Source: Clostridia bacterium
GTDB taxonomy: Bacteria > Bacillota > Clostridia > TANB77 > CAG-465
Length of the DNA stretch: 64,000 bases
Reading direction: 5' to 3'
NCBI GenBank assembly: GCA_900772475.1
Contig: CAAHEI010000094.1
Location: 1 to 64,000, forward strand
Shown here: positions 44,839-52,974 of the stretch, one piece after another
How the letters are laid out: each line of letters opens with the position of its first letter
Position numbering within the stretch: position 1 is the stretch's first letter
Program-made: the position numbers and the translations under genes
The notes under the pieces: model-generated
Database searches by the model: none
Told to the model about the DNA's origin: nothing
The model's input: the letters and a program-made list of their open reading frames with translations, nothing else

Positions 44839-45657
44839 TTATACTAACTCTTTTTCTTTTACCTTTTTTAGTGTTATTCCATAACACATTTGATATAATT
44901 TTGATATTATTGCATCTACCAATTGTTCATCTTGACTTTGACTAAATCTTTCTATTAATCCATGTTTATCAAACCTAGTTGTAATTATTATCGGTAATCT
45001 ATTTTCATTTCTATTTTGAATTATTGTATACAATTTTTCTAATGCCCACTGACTTATTTTTTCTGTTCCAAGATCATCAATTATAATCATATCTACATTT
45101 GAATATAGTTCTATTAATTCATTTTCTGACTTTGTATTATCTCCAAATGTTTCCTTAATCATGTCCAATAACATTGTTAATCTTCCCATTAAAACAATCT
45201 TATAATTTTCTATTAATTTGTTAGCAATTGATGCTGCTAAATGTGTCTTTCCAACTCCTGACTCGCCCGTTATTATCAGTCCGTCATTTTGCATTTTTTC
45301 TATACTTTTATCGGTATAGTCTTTAGCAACTTTTACTGCCATTTCATTCTCTGAATTAATATTAAAATTTTCAAAGTTTTGTTCTTGAAATTTTCCTTCA
45401 ACATAATTCTTCTTGTAAATTTTATTTATGATATTTTTATAGTGTTTTCTTTTTTCTATTTCATATTCTTGCTTATCTACATTATTCCAGTATTCTTGTG
45501 CCTCATTGCAATTACATCTTTCGTATTTAATTGCATCTGGAGGAATATTTGAATATAAATAATCAAGTCCTACTGGTGTTAATTCTTTGCCACAAAATCC
45601 ACACTTTTTGAACTCTTTGTGAATAGTTTCATTAGATTTTGTATTGTCTAAATCCAT
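44839..45657 (-). CDS. DnaC/IstB-like helicase-loading ATPase
   Basis: This 272-residue AAA+ protein has an N-terminal zinc ribbon (CGFCGKEL...CNCNEA) and an ATPase core with Walker A ITGESGVGKTHLAA and Walker B MIIIDDLGTEK. Sensor and arginine-finger regions (IITTRF and FSQSQDEQLVDAIISKLYQ) are present. DnaC-type proteins load the replicative helicase and in mobile elements pair with a replisome organizer. The start lies inside the repaired end of the upstream organizer gene (26-base overlap). It supports autonomous replication after excision. Confidence 0.88.
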   Translation of the reverse strand: MDLDNTKSNETIHKEFKKCGFCGKELTPVGLDYLYSNIPPDAIKYERCNCNEAQEYWNNVDKQEYEIEKRKHYKNIINKIYKKNYVEGKFQEQNFENFNINSENEMAVKVAKDYTDKSIEKMQNDGLIITGESGVGKTHLAASIANKLIENYKIVLMGRLTMLLDMIKETFGDNTKSENELIELYSNVDMIIIDDLGTEKISQWALEKLYTIIQNRNENRLPIIITTRFDKHGLIERFSQSQDEQLVDAIISKLYQMCYGITLKKVKEKELV

Positions 45658-46151
45658 TCTCGTTCTCCTCTCTTATATTTTTTTCTTTCTTATCTTCTAA
45701 ATCTTTTTTGTTTTCTTCTTCTCCGTTACCTAACACTTGGATAACGTTACATTTTTCAATTTCACTTTTATGCTTTTCACGATATTTTCTTTGTCTTTCT
45801 CTGTTTTGCATTTGATATTTTTCATACTTTTCAATACTTTGATATTTGTCCCAATTTTTTATTAGAAATGTTTCCCCCTTCTTTTTTTAACATTCCTAAT
45901 TCTAGAAACTTTTTCAAAATTTTTTCAATTTTTTTATTAGATTTTCCCATAATCTTTGAAAAATTTTGAATTGTCATTGGATTGTTTTCTCCAACTTCTA
46001 ATCTTCCTTTATTATTGCATTCAACTGCTAATGCGATTAACTGTATCCATACTCTAAAATAAGTGTCTCCTTCAGGAAGTTTTAGAATTATTTGAATTTT
46101 CCTGTTTGAAAAAATAGTAGTTTCTGTTTTAAACCACGGTATTTCATACAT
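45632..46151 (-). pseudogene. Phage-type replisome organizer, frameshifted in a G5 tract
   Basis: The first 106 codons (46151-45831) encode the N-terminal winged-helix domain of phage replisome organizers: EIPWFKTETTIFSNRKIQII and GDTYFRVWIQLIALAVECNN. The frame then ends early. If the G5 run (C5 at 45874-45878 on the plus strand) had four bases, it would continue as FLIKNWDKYQSIEKYEKYQ with a basic region, ending at 45632. That is the family's usual continuation. Either the gene is phase-shifted or inactive, or the extra base is a sequencing error. It lies between xis and dnaC. Confidence 0.75.
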
Positions 46152-46177
46152 ATCCTCCTTTCCTCACTTTCTTTCAA

Positions 46178-46378
46178 TTAATATTTAATTGATTCTTTTT
46201 CTTTCTTACTTAGATATTCATCTAATACTTGAACTCTAAATAGAAATTTTCCACCAACTTTTGAACATGGTATTTGTTTTCTTCTTACTAATTGATTAAT
46301 TAGCCAATAAGAAATTCCTAAATACTCTGCCGCTTCTTTCATTGTTAGTGTAGTTCTTTGGACTTTTTGTAATTCCAT
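46178..46378 (-). CDS. xis: Excisionase-like DNA-binding protein
   Basis: This 66-residue protein has a MerR/excisionase-type helix-turn-helix: LTMKEAAEYLGISYWLINQLVRR then IPCSKVGGKFLFRVQVLDEYL. It matches the 'excisionase family DNA binding' domain of Tn916-like elements. Xis bends DNA and tips the integrase toward excision. It is the first gene of the leftward replication/mobilization operon and its promoter carries the paired GTTAAC operator. An AAGGAGGTGA site precedes the ATG. Confidence 0.85.
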   Translation of the reverse strand: MELQKVQRTTLTMKEAAEYLGISYWLINQLVRRKQIPCSKVGGKFLFRVQVLDEYLSKKEKESIKY

Positions 46379-46419
46379 AATTTCACCTCCTTATTTCTTT
46401 TTATTTAGTGTTGACTTTC

Positions 46420-46460
46420 GTTAACAATTGAATTATACTAATTGTAGTTAACAAGTGCAA
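46420..46460 (-). promoter_or_regulatory. xis promoter with paired GTTAAC operator
   Basis: On the minus strand TTGCAC (46460-46455), 17 bases, TATAAT (46437-46432) within TAGTATAAT. GTTAAC boxes at 46420-46425 and 46447-46452 lie 27 bases apart on either side of the -10. The int promoter has the same arrangement. A further GTTAAC lies at 46522-46527. Confidence 0.75.
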
Positions 46461-46543
46461 TGATTTTTATGTTGATTTATTAAGTTTGTTAGCACTTGTA
46501 AAATCAAGTGTTTTTTACTCTGTTAACAGAAAGGATTTTGGGT

Positions 46544-47773
46544 ATGAAAAAAACAAATGATATAAAAGTTGCTTTTAACGCCAACTTATTTGTTCATAGT
46601 ACAACACAAATTGTTGGTCATTACTATAAAGAATATGTTGAAATAAATGAAAAGTTTGAAAACTTATCAGAAGATGAATATGTTCATATGATGTTTGCAA
46701 AAATTAGAAATGCAAAGTCTGATAAAGAAAGAGATAAACTGGGTAAAGAGTATGCTGATAATATGCGAAAGTATTATCCTTATAGAAAAAAATATACTAC
46801 GCTATCTTCTAATGATAATGTAGGGGCATTAGATGGATATATATTATTTAAAATCGATACAATTGAGCAACAATTTGACTTGTCTTTATTTAATTTTATA
46901 AGCTATGACTTTAATAATTTGAATGACTTTTACTTATTTTTTATAAATTATATGGATTACTTTATAGACAAATTCGATAAAGATGATCTAAATAAAATTC
47001 AGTTTAATAAATTATATAAAATTAAAGATATTATTGAATTAGCCAGAAAATACTATCCTCAGGAAAGAGATAACATAGTAAGATATCAAAAATTATTTAA
47101 AGATTGTATCAATTTTTGTTATCAAATTGATGGTAATATAAATTTAAATAATTTGACATTACAACAGAGATTCTTTTTATTTAACCAACTATATAAAAAT
47201 CCTTTTAAGGATATATCTAATAAATTTGAAATGATTAATTTATTAGATTACACATATGATAATATTCCATACAATAGTGAAAATGTTGAACCCAAAGATA
47301 TTTTAATACTTTCTTCAATAATTCATACTATGGATCCAGAAGGAAAAGGACTTTCATGTACTTTTAGATTTAAAACTAATAATATATTTACTGCTTTTTA
47401 TATTACTTTATTTAATACTATTGGTATGGATGAATTATATGTAAAAATTTGTGGTAATTGTAATAAGTACTTCATTACTCCAAAATTAAATATTGTTTAT
47501 TGTGATAGAGAATTGGCTAATAATTTAACTTGTAAAGATGTTGGAAGTAAATTATCTCAAAAACGAAAAGAAGAAAAAAATACTGTATATGGAAGATACC
47601 GCACTATTTTTTCAAGAAAGAGAATGCTTATGAAGCGTAATCCAGATATTACAAAATATGAAGATGATTATGAAAATTATAAAAATAATGCTAAGAAATT
47701 TCAAAAGGAAATAAAAGAAGGTAAGAAAAACTATGAAGATTTTAATAAGTGGCTTGATACGCAAGATAAATAA
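46544..47773 (+). CDS. Element-borne protein with C-terminal zinc motif (DUF6076-like)
   Basis: This 409-residue protein has a helical, aromatic-rich N-terminal two thirds. Its C-terminal region contains a Cys cluster, KICGNCNKYFITPKLNIVYCD then TCKDVG, followed by a very basic stretch (SQKRKEEKNTVYGRYRTIFSRKR). That layout recalls DUF6076 or CGNR-type zinc modules. I start at MKKTNDI, preceded by AAAGGAT. It is divergent from xis, and GTTAAC boxes lie in the shared region. It may bind nucleic acid. Whether it is the GTTAAC-binding regulator is unknown. Confidence 0.55.
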   Translation: MKKTNDIKVAFNANLFVHSTTQIVGHYYKEYVEINEKFENLSEDEYVHMMFAKIRNAKSDKERDKLGKEYADNMRKYYPYRKKYTTLSSNDNVGALDGYILFKIDTIEQQFDLSLFNFISYDFNNLNDFYLFFINYMDYFIDKFDKDDLNKIQFNKLYKIKDIIELARKYYPQERDNIVRYQKLFKDCINFCYQIDGNINLNNLTLQQRFFLFNQLYKNPFKDISNKFEMINLLDYTYDNIPYNSENVEPKDILILSSIIHTMDPEGKGLSCTFRFKTNNIFTAFYITLFNTIGMDELYVKICGNCNKYFITPKLNIVYCDRELANNLTCKDVGSKLSQKRKEEKNTVYGRYRTIFSRKRMLMKRNPDITKYEDDYENYKNNAKKFQKEIKEGKKNYEDFNKWLDTQDK

Positions 47774-47789
47774 AAATAGGCATCTCTGC

Positions 47790-48071
47790 CTATTTTATTT
47801 TTCCTTTATCTATTAGTATTTGTTTATAAGACTCTGCTTCCAAAGTGCATTGTATTAATCTCATAAATTGTTCTTTTTCAAGAAATAATTGTTTTGCCAT
47901 TTTACCTATTAATGAATCCCATACTTCATCTTTCCCATGACTTGTTTTTGTATTTATTGCTGTTTTCTTTCCATTATGATAATAGAAATAATAATGATGA
48001 TCTCTTTCCTCTATCGCGAATCCCTTTTTCTTTAATGCTTTATCAATTTTATCCGTTTTTAATGTAGCCAT
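47790..48071 (-). CDS. HicA-like small toxin candidate
   Basis: This 93-residue protein has a double-stranded-RNA-binding-like fold pattern: KIDKALKKKGFAIEERDHHYYFYYHNGKKTAI and SHGKDEVWDSLIGKMAKQL. The HH and the following basic hairpin recall HicA mRNA interferases, although the C-terminal tail is longer. Its ATG overlaps the stop of the HicB-like gene (TAATG). Toxin activity is an inference from that pairing. Confidence 0.6.
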   Translation of the reverse strand: MATLKTDKIDKALKKKGFAIEERDHHYYFYYHNGKKTAINTKTSHGKDEVWDSLIGKMAKQLFLEKEQFMRLIQCTLEAESYKQILIDKGKIK

Positions 48072-48586
48072 TAATATATCTTCCTTATATTTTTCAATAA
48101 TTTTTCTTTTAAACTAATAGCTGATTCATCAAGATTTTCATCATCTTCTTCCACATAACATTCCCATAAATCATTTATATATTCATATAATTCTTGTTCT
48201 GCTTCTTCAGCAGTGTCTCCATAGCCAAATATATTAAAATATTCATTTTCAGCAATAATACCTTCATCTTCTTTAGTAATCGAATAAATAAAATTAGATT
48301 CAAATTTATATAAATGCCCTAATATTTCTATTTCATTTTTTGTTTTATAATATCTAGACATAGCAACACCTGATAATATATTTATGTCAGTGCTATATAA
48401 TATTGTAGATTTTTTAATATTACTATATAAACTATATAATATATCTTTTATATTATTTTTATATTCACTAACACTACCAATAGTATATTCCGGAAACACT
48501 TTATCTATACTTCTAATTTCAGCCTTAGTTTCATCTTCATAAATTATTGGTGGAATGTTAGCCTGATTTATAGTAGTTGCAACCAT
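48071..48586 (-). CDS. HicB-like antitoxin candidate
   Basis: This 171-residue acidic protein ends with a HicB-type pattern: IIAENEYFNIFGYGDTAEEAEQELYEYI, where GdTxeEA is the family hallmark. The N-terminal 80 residues are not recognised. It lies one base after the 215-residue gene and overlaps the HicA-like gene, so all three are one operon. I read it as the antitoxin. No DNA-binding domain is evident. Confidence 0.55.
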   Translation of the reverse strand: MVATTINQANIPPIIYEDETKAEIRSIDKVFPEYTIGSVSEYKNNIKDILYSLYSNIKKSTILYSTDINILSGVAMSRYYKTKNEIEILGHLYKFESNFIYSITKEDEGIIAENEYFNIFGYGDTAEEAEQELYEYINDLWECYVEEDDENLDESAISLKEKLLKNIRKIY

Positions 48587-48587
48587 T

Positions 48588-49235
48588 CTATTCTCCTAAT
48601 TCTTCTTTTATTTTTTCTTTAAAATTTTCAGAAATATTTTTTGCTCGCTCTATTATCTCATTTATATTTTCCTTGTCAATAGTTTCTTCATTTCCTCTAT
48701 TATTTATATCACAAGTAATATTTAATATTTTCTTATTATTTTCTTCTTGCACATTTAGTAATTTCCATACATTTAAATTTTCTTCTTTATTAAACCAAGA
48801 AGAATTAACCAACTCACTATTAACTAGCTCGTCTTTATAATACTTATTTTTTATCACATCAAAATCCACATCAAAACATACATACTCACTAACTAATCCA
48901 ATTGATTTAATTTGAATGTTTTGAGATATTAATGCATCATATAATAAGTCAATAAAATTTTTTATCTCTGTACTTGTGCTTTCTCCTATAATATTTAAAC
49001 TTGCATTTAGAATAGAAATCGTAGCATTTAATTCTTTAGCATTACTAAATAATATTTTAGGAGTTTGAACTCTTATTTCGTTTGGAATATCATTCGGTAA
49101 ATTAAAAATATTAGGTTGACCTAATTGTGGTAATTTTTTGGAAATATTATTTGCTAATTCTAAAGCATTATAATCTATTTCATTTTTAAAAAATAAAACT
49201 ATTTGAATATTTTTTAATTTTATTTCATTGTTCAT
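48588..49235 (-). CDS. Third member of the HicAB-like operon, unknown function
   Basis: This 215-residue protein (MNNEIKLKNIQIVLFFKNEI...) shows an alternating strand-helix pattern. It has a Leu/Ile-rich middle (ATISILNASLNIIGE) and a Glu/Lys-rich helix at the end. No motif or known domain is seen. The start has GGGAGGAAAG; an in-frame start upstream lacks a site. It leads the three-gene operon from the promoter at 49291-49319. Confidence 0.5.
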   Translation of the reverse strand: MNNEIKLKNIQIVLFFKNEIDYNALELANNISKKLPQLGQPNIFNLPNDIPNEIRVQTPKILFSNAKELNATISILNASLNIIGESTSTEIKNFIDLLYDALISQNIQIKSIGLVSEYVCFDVDFDVIKNKYYKDELVNSELVNSSWFNKEENLNVWKLLNVQEENNKKILNITCDINNRGNEETIDKENINEIIERAKNISENFKEKIKEELGE

Positions 49236-49290
49236 AATCTTTCCTCCCATTAAATACATACTTTTCTATATTATATAAAAGTACTACTAT

Positions 49291-49319
49291 ATAATATCAA
49301 ATAATATACAAAAAATCAA
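49291..49319 (-). promoter_or_regulatory. Promoter of the HicAB-like operon
   Basis: Minus-strand TTGATT (49319-49314), 17-base spacer, TATTAT (49296-49291). It is back-to-back with the int promoter. Confidence 0.6.
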
Positions 49320-49385
49320 TAGTTTTTTATTTTTTGTATTACTGTAGTCTATCTATTTTAGAACTATATTTTTATTTATTACCTC

Positions 49386-49427
49386 TTGCTTTTTGTTAAC
49401 AATTATAGTATAATAATTTTAGTTAAC
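49386..49427 (+). promoter_or_regulatory. int promoter with paired GTTAAC operator
   Basis: TTGCTT (49386-49391), 17 bases, TATAAT (49409-49414) in TAGTATAAT. GTTAAC boxes at 49395-49400 and 49422-49427 are 27 bases apart and flank the -10, exactly as at the xis promoter. One regulator probably controls both. Confidence 0.78.
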
Positions 49428-49482
49428 AATATATGAACTCTCTCCCACCCATAGTTATGCCTGAAAGGAGGTGAAAAAGGTA

Positions 49483-50682
49483 ATGGCTGGGAGTATTGAA
49501 AAAAGAGGAAAAAATAGTTACAGACTAGTATGTCTTGCAGGATACGACTTGCAAGGAAAACCTATAAAGAAAACCAAAACAATACACGGAACAAAAAAAG
49601 AAGCAGAAATAGAACTAGCCAAGTTCGTTGCTGATGTTCAAAATGGAATGTTTGTTGAAGGCAAATCTTTAAAATTTTCTGAATTCACAGAAATATGGAA
49701 AAGAGACTATGCTTCAAAAGAACTTGCGCCATCAACATACAAAAGATATTGTAGAATATTAGAAACAAGACTTCTACCCTACTTTGGACATTTTTATATT
49801 AACAAAATCAAACCAACTGACATCATGCATTTTTATGATTTGCTTAGTAGAGATACTCAGTTAGTTAGAAAAAAAGGCAATAATGGTAAGAAAACATTAA
49901 AGCCTTTATCTGGTAAAACAATATTAGAACATCACAGATTATTAAGAGCAATGCTTCATAAAGCAGTATATTGGCAACTAATTATATCTAATCCTGCTGA
50001 ACGTGTTCAACCACCAAAAGCAAGAAAGCCAAAAAGAAGATACTATGATGATGAGCAATGTAAAATATTATTACACAATCTATCCTTACTTGGTGAAGAT
50101 CAAATAAAATATAAAGTTGCAATCATTCTTACAATATTTACTGGTGTTCGTTTAGGCGAATTAATGGGATTAGAATGGCAAGATATTGATTTAAAAACAG
50201 GAATTGTTAGTATAAATCGTTCTAGTCAATATTTAGCTGACAAAGGTGTATTTACAAAAACACCTAAAACAGAAAGTTCTATCAGAGAAGTTGCAATTCC
50301 AAATTTCGTTGTTTCTCTACTTGAGCAATATAAGTTATGGTATGATGAACAAAAATCGTTCTGTGGTGAATTATGGACTGATTCTAATAGGTTGTTTGTA
50401 CAAGCTGATGGCAAACCTATGCACCCTTCTACAATAAGCAAATGGTTTGTAAAATATGTTGGTCAAATAGGACTACCTGTAATTAATTTTCACGGATTAA
50501 GACACACAAATGCTACACTTTTAATATCACAAAATATTGATGTAGCAGTTGTAGCAGCAAGACTTGGACATGCACAAATTACAACAACATTTAATTTTTA
50601 TGTGCATCCTATTATTTCTCATAATAGAAATGCAGGAAATGCTTTAGAAAACTTGCTACTACCACAACAAAAATTAGTCTAA
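49483..50682 (+). CDS. int: Tyrosine recombinase / integrase
   Basis: This 399-residue phage/Tn916-type integrase inserts and excises the element. An N-terminal arm-binding domain begins MAGSIEKRGKNSYRLV (1-60), a core-binding SAM-like domain follows (65-170), and the catalytic domain has R223 in FTGVRLGELMGLEW, HGLRHTNATLL (H337, R340), the LGHAQITTTFNFYVHP helix and nucleophile Y373. I start at MAGSIEK because AGGAGGTG precedes it. The gene is the rightmost of the element and is controlled by the GTTAAC operator. Confidence 0.95.
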   Translation: MAGSIEKRGKNSYRLVCLAGYDLQGKPIKKTKTIHGTKKEAEIELAKFVADVQNGMFVEGKSLKFSEFTEIWKRDYASKELAPSTYKRYCRILETRLLPYFGHFYINKIKPTDIMHFYDLLSRDTQLVRKKGNNGKKTLKPLSGKTILEHHRLLRAMLHKAVYWQLIISNPAERVQPPKARKPKRRYYDDEQCKILLHNLSLLGEDQIKYKVAIILTIFTGVRLGELMGLEWQDIDLKTGIVSINRSSQYLADKGVFTKTPKTESSIREVAIPNFVVSLLEQYKLWYDEQKSFCGELWTDSNRLFVQADGKPMHPSTISKWFVKYVGQIGLPVINFHGLRHTNATLLISQNIDVAVVAARLGHAQITTTFNFYVHPIISHNRNAGNALENLLLPQQKLV

Positions 50683-50867
50683 AATCTTTTTTCAGATTTC
50701 ACTAAAGTCATTAGACTTTTCACGATAAAAATAAATCGTTGTCAAAATTTTTGATTTTGTTCTAACGATTATGTGTGTTCTGTAAAAGACTACTATTTAT
50801 AAAATTAGGTTTCCCATAGTCTTTTACTGAATTTTTATTAGAAATATAAACGTTTTGGGAGATTTTC

Positions 50868-50888
50868 TTCCCCAACTTTTCCCCAATT
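50868..50888. repeat. Right copy of the 21-bp direct repeat
   Basis: Identical to 30675-30695, with partial similarity extending upstream (CGTTTTGGGAGATTTTC beside CTTTTTGGAGGATTTTT). Possible recombinase arm site. Confidence 0.6.
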
Positions 50889-51009
50889 TCACATAAAATG
50901 CCTATTTTTAGTCATTATCGTTAACTAATTGAGGAATATAAAAAATCGCTACAACCACTCAAGCTGTAGCGATTAAATCAAAATTGTAAAGCAAAATCAT
51001 TTTAAACTC

Positions 51010-51025
51010 ACCTTAGAGTTATGAG
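51010..51025. other. Right attachment-like site
   Basis: The minus strand reads CTCATAACTCTAAGGT, matching the left site at 14 of 16 bases. Two mismatches to tRNA-fMet suggest a secondary chromosomal target. Confidence 0.5.
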
Positions 51026-51441
51026 CCATATGTTACTATAAAAAATATGTAGAATTAAATTATAAACTTAAAAATATATTTGAATATAAATATTCAAAGT
51101 TAATGATTAAAAAGCAGAAAATACTAAAACAGGAGAGTAAAGAGATAAAAATTACAATAGAAAATTTTTGACAACAAAAATAGCTGATTATTATTGTAGC
51201 AGATTTGCAGAAGAAGAATTAACTTTTTTAGAAAAGTACAATATAAAAAGAAAAAATGTATATAATAAATGCAAACAAATATACGATGAAAAAACAGGAT
51301 ATAAAAAACAGATATTCAATATTACAAAAATAATTATGAAAAATGAAAAATTCTAAAACGTTGATTAATGATATAAAATATGATAAGATGGGTTTAATGA
51401 GTTGGTGAATAATAATTAATAAATAATTAGGAGGTCTGTAA

Positions 51442-51945
51442 ATGTCTAATAATATTGGTAAACGAGATATATTAATTTTTCCTAAATTTGATAATATGAG
51501 AATAATTGATAAAATTAGAAATAAATACGATAGATTATCAAATTTAGTAGCACCACATATAACTCTGGCTTTTCCTTTTAACGATAAAATAAGTAATGAA
51601 GATTTAATTTCTAAATTATCTGCCTTATTAAAAAAACACTCTCATTTTGAAGTAACTTTTAAAGGCATTTCTTTATCTGACGATAACTATATTTTATTAA
51701 ACTGTGTAAAGGGAAATTACGAAATATTAAAATTACACGATGATATATATGAAAAAATAATACCAAGTCATTTTAAAAAATCAATAAAATACATTCCACA
51801 TATAACACTTGGTCAAGCTGATAATTTAAAAGATTTTTCTAATTTCAATTATGAATTTACAACTATTATTAATGAAGTTTCTATTGAATTTATAGATAGC
51901 AATGAAGAGTCTATTATTATTAAAAATATAAAATTAGGAGAATAA
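51442..51945 (+). CDS. 2H phosphoesterase (2'-5' RNA ligase family)
   Basis: This 167-residue protein has the two HxTx motifs of the 2H superfamily, APHITLAFPF (about 37-46) and IPHITLGQ (about 112-119). These make a pseudo-symmetric active site for 2',3'-cyclic or 2'-5' phosphodiester chemistry. Bacterial members process RNA ends or degrade 2'-5' linked nucleotides. GGAGG precedes the ATG. It is the first gene right of the mobile element and precedes the pyrophosphatase-glyoxalase gene by 2 bases. Confidence 0.85.
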   Translation: MSNNIGKRDILIFPKFDNMRIIDKIRNKYDRLSNLVAPHITLAFPFNDKISNEDLISKLSALLKKHSHFEVTFKGISLSDDNYILLNCVKGNYEILKLHDDIYEKIIPSHFKKSIKYIPHITLGQADNLKDFSNFNYEFTTIINEVSIEFIDSNEESIIIKNIKLGE

Positions 51946-51947
51946 GC

Positions 51948-52700
51948 ATGAATAATATAGAATATTTAAATAAAACTTTAGAAATAAAAATAGATAGACC
52001 TATGGGTAGCAAACACCCAAAGCATGGATTTATTTATCCAGTAAATTATGGTTATGTACCTAATACCGTAAGTGATGATGGTGAAGAATTAGATGCTTAT
52101 GTTTTAGGAATTTATGAGCCATTAGAAAACTTTACTGGAAAATGTATTGCAATAATTCATAGAACAAATGATAATGATGACAAATTAATTATCATTCCTG
52201 AAAATAAAGCATTTACTAATGAAGAGATTAAAGTTTTGACTGATTTTCAAGAACAATATTTTAAAAGTACAATTTTAAGACCTAATGATTATATAAATTG
52301 GAATGAAAATATTCCTGAGTTATCTGTAACCAGTTTAGAAAACAGTTTAAAATTTTATAAAACTGCTGGATTTGAAGTAAAATATAATAGACCAGAAAAT
52401 AAATTTACTTTCATATCCTTAAACAATATTCAATTTATGTTACAAGAGTTATCAGATAATGATAAATGGAATGTTGGAGAACTAAAATATCCTTTTGGAA
52501 ATGGAATCAATTTTCAATTAGAAGTCGAAGATATTGATAAAATATATAATAATTTTAAAAATAATAATTACGCAATAGCTTTTGATGTTGAAGAAAATTG
52601 GTATAGACAAAATGATAAAATCTTAGGAAATAAAGAATTTTTAATTCAAGACCCTGACGGATATTTATTAAGGTTTATGCAAGATTTAGGTGAAAAATAA
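51948..52700 (+). CDS. Fusion of inorganic-pyrophosphatase-like and glyoxalase (VOC) domains
   Basis: This 250-residue protein joins two domains rarely seen together. Residues 1-118 resemble class I inorganic pyrophosphatase: HPKHGFIYPVNYGYVPNTVSDDGEELDAYVLG and FTGKCIAIIHRTNDNDDK, with the paired Asp/Glu metal ligands. Residues 128-250 are a glyoxalase/bleomycin-resistance (VOC) domain: LSVTSLENSLKFYKTAGFEV and FLIQDPDGYLLRFMQDLG. The frame is open across the junction, so it is not a frameshift product. It is probably co-transcribed with the 2H gene. The substrate of the fusion is unknown. Confidence 0.8.
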   Translation: MNNIEYLNKTLEIKIDRPMGSKHPKHGFIYPVNYGYVPNTVSDDGEELDAYVLGIYEPLENFTGKCIAIIHRTNDNDDKLIIIPENKAFTNEEIKVLTDFQEQYFKSTILRPNDYINWNENIPELSVTSLENSLKFYKTAGFEVKYNRPENKFTFISLNNIQFMLQELSDNDKWNVGELKYPFGNGINFQLEVEDIDKIYNNFKNNNYAIAFDVEENWYRQNDKILGNKEFLIQDPDGYLLRFMQDLGEK

Positions 52701-52974
52701 ATTATAAAAAAGTTCAATGAAAAAATGATATAAAGAACCTTCTATAAAATTTAAATGCTATAAATGGAAAATATTGTAAAAATCATTCAGATTAAAATAG
52801 GTTTTCTACGGCATTATACTATATACTCTCATATTTATCAAATCACTTTTAATTAAGATGTTTATATTATGTTGATTAACAACTTATTATATTTTGGTTT
52901 CAAAATATTTCCTTAATGCGTTAATTATAACTTTCAATTAGCCATATATTATTTTAAAATTTTATTCTAATTCA
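52701..52974. other. Gene-free stretch
   Basis: AT-rich DNA with no convincing reading frame, hairpin or promoter pair. It continues into the decayed gene at 52975. Confidence 0.4.

Larger units (their letters stand above)
30539..51025. mobile_element. Integrative mobilizable element with defence cargo
   Basis: About 20.5 kb is bounded by 16-base direct repeats matching at 14 positions (30539-30554 and 51010-51025). It holds a tyrosine integrase at the right end, an excisionase, a replisome organizer, a DnaC-like loader, a MOB relaxase and TnpV at the left end. No type IV secretion genes are present, so it should need a helper to transfer. Cargo between 31.5 and 43.1 kb is defence-like and all on the minus strand. 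A second small operon lies at 47.8-49.2 kb. The boundaries are inferred from the repeats and the gene content. Confidence 0.75.
50683..51441. other. Right end of the element and adjacent gene-free DNA
   Basis: Contents in order: an 11-bp inverted repeat GTAAAAGACTA/TAGTCTTTTAC (50782-50792 with 50817-50827), probably the int terminator; TTAGGTTTCCCAT (50805-50817), inverted relative to ATGGGAAACCTAA at 30796-30808; the 21-bp repeat (50868-50888); a 10-bp hairpin with a minus-strand T run (50944-50974); and the attR-like site (51010-51025). After it, 51026-51441 holds only weak open frames with no ribosome binding site, perhaps a gene relic. Confidence 0.55.

Noticed and set aside
44817..44848. 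GTTAGTAT/ATACTAAC hairpin at the dnaC stop as a terminator
   Set aside because: The stem overlaps the stop codon and no T run follows on the minus strand.
51168..51356. A 62-codon plus-strand frame right of the element
   Set aside because: It begins with TTG, lacks a ribosome binding site and has a stop shortly upstream; at most a relic.
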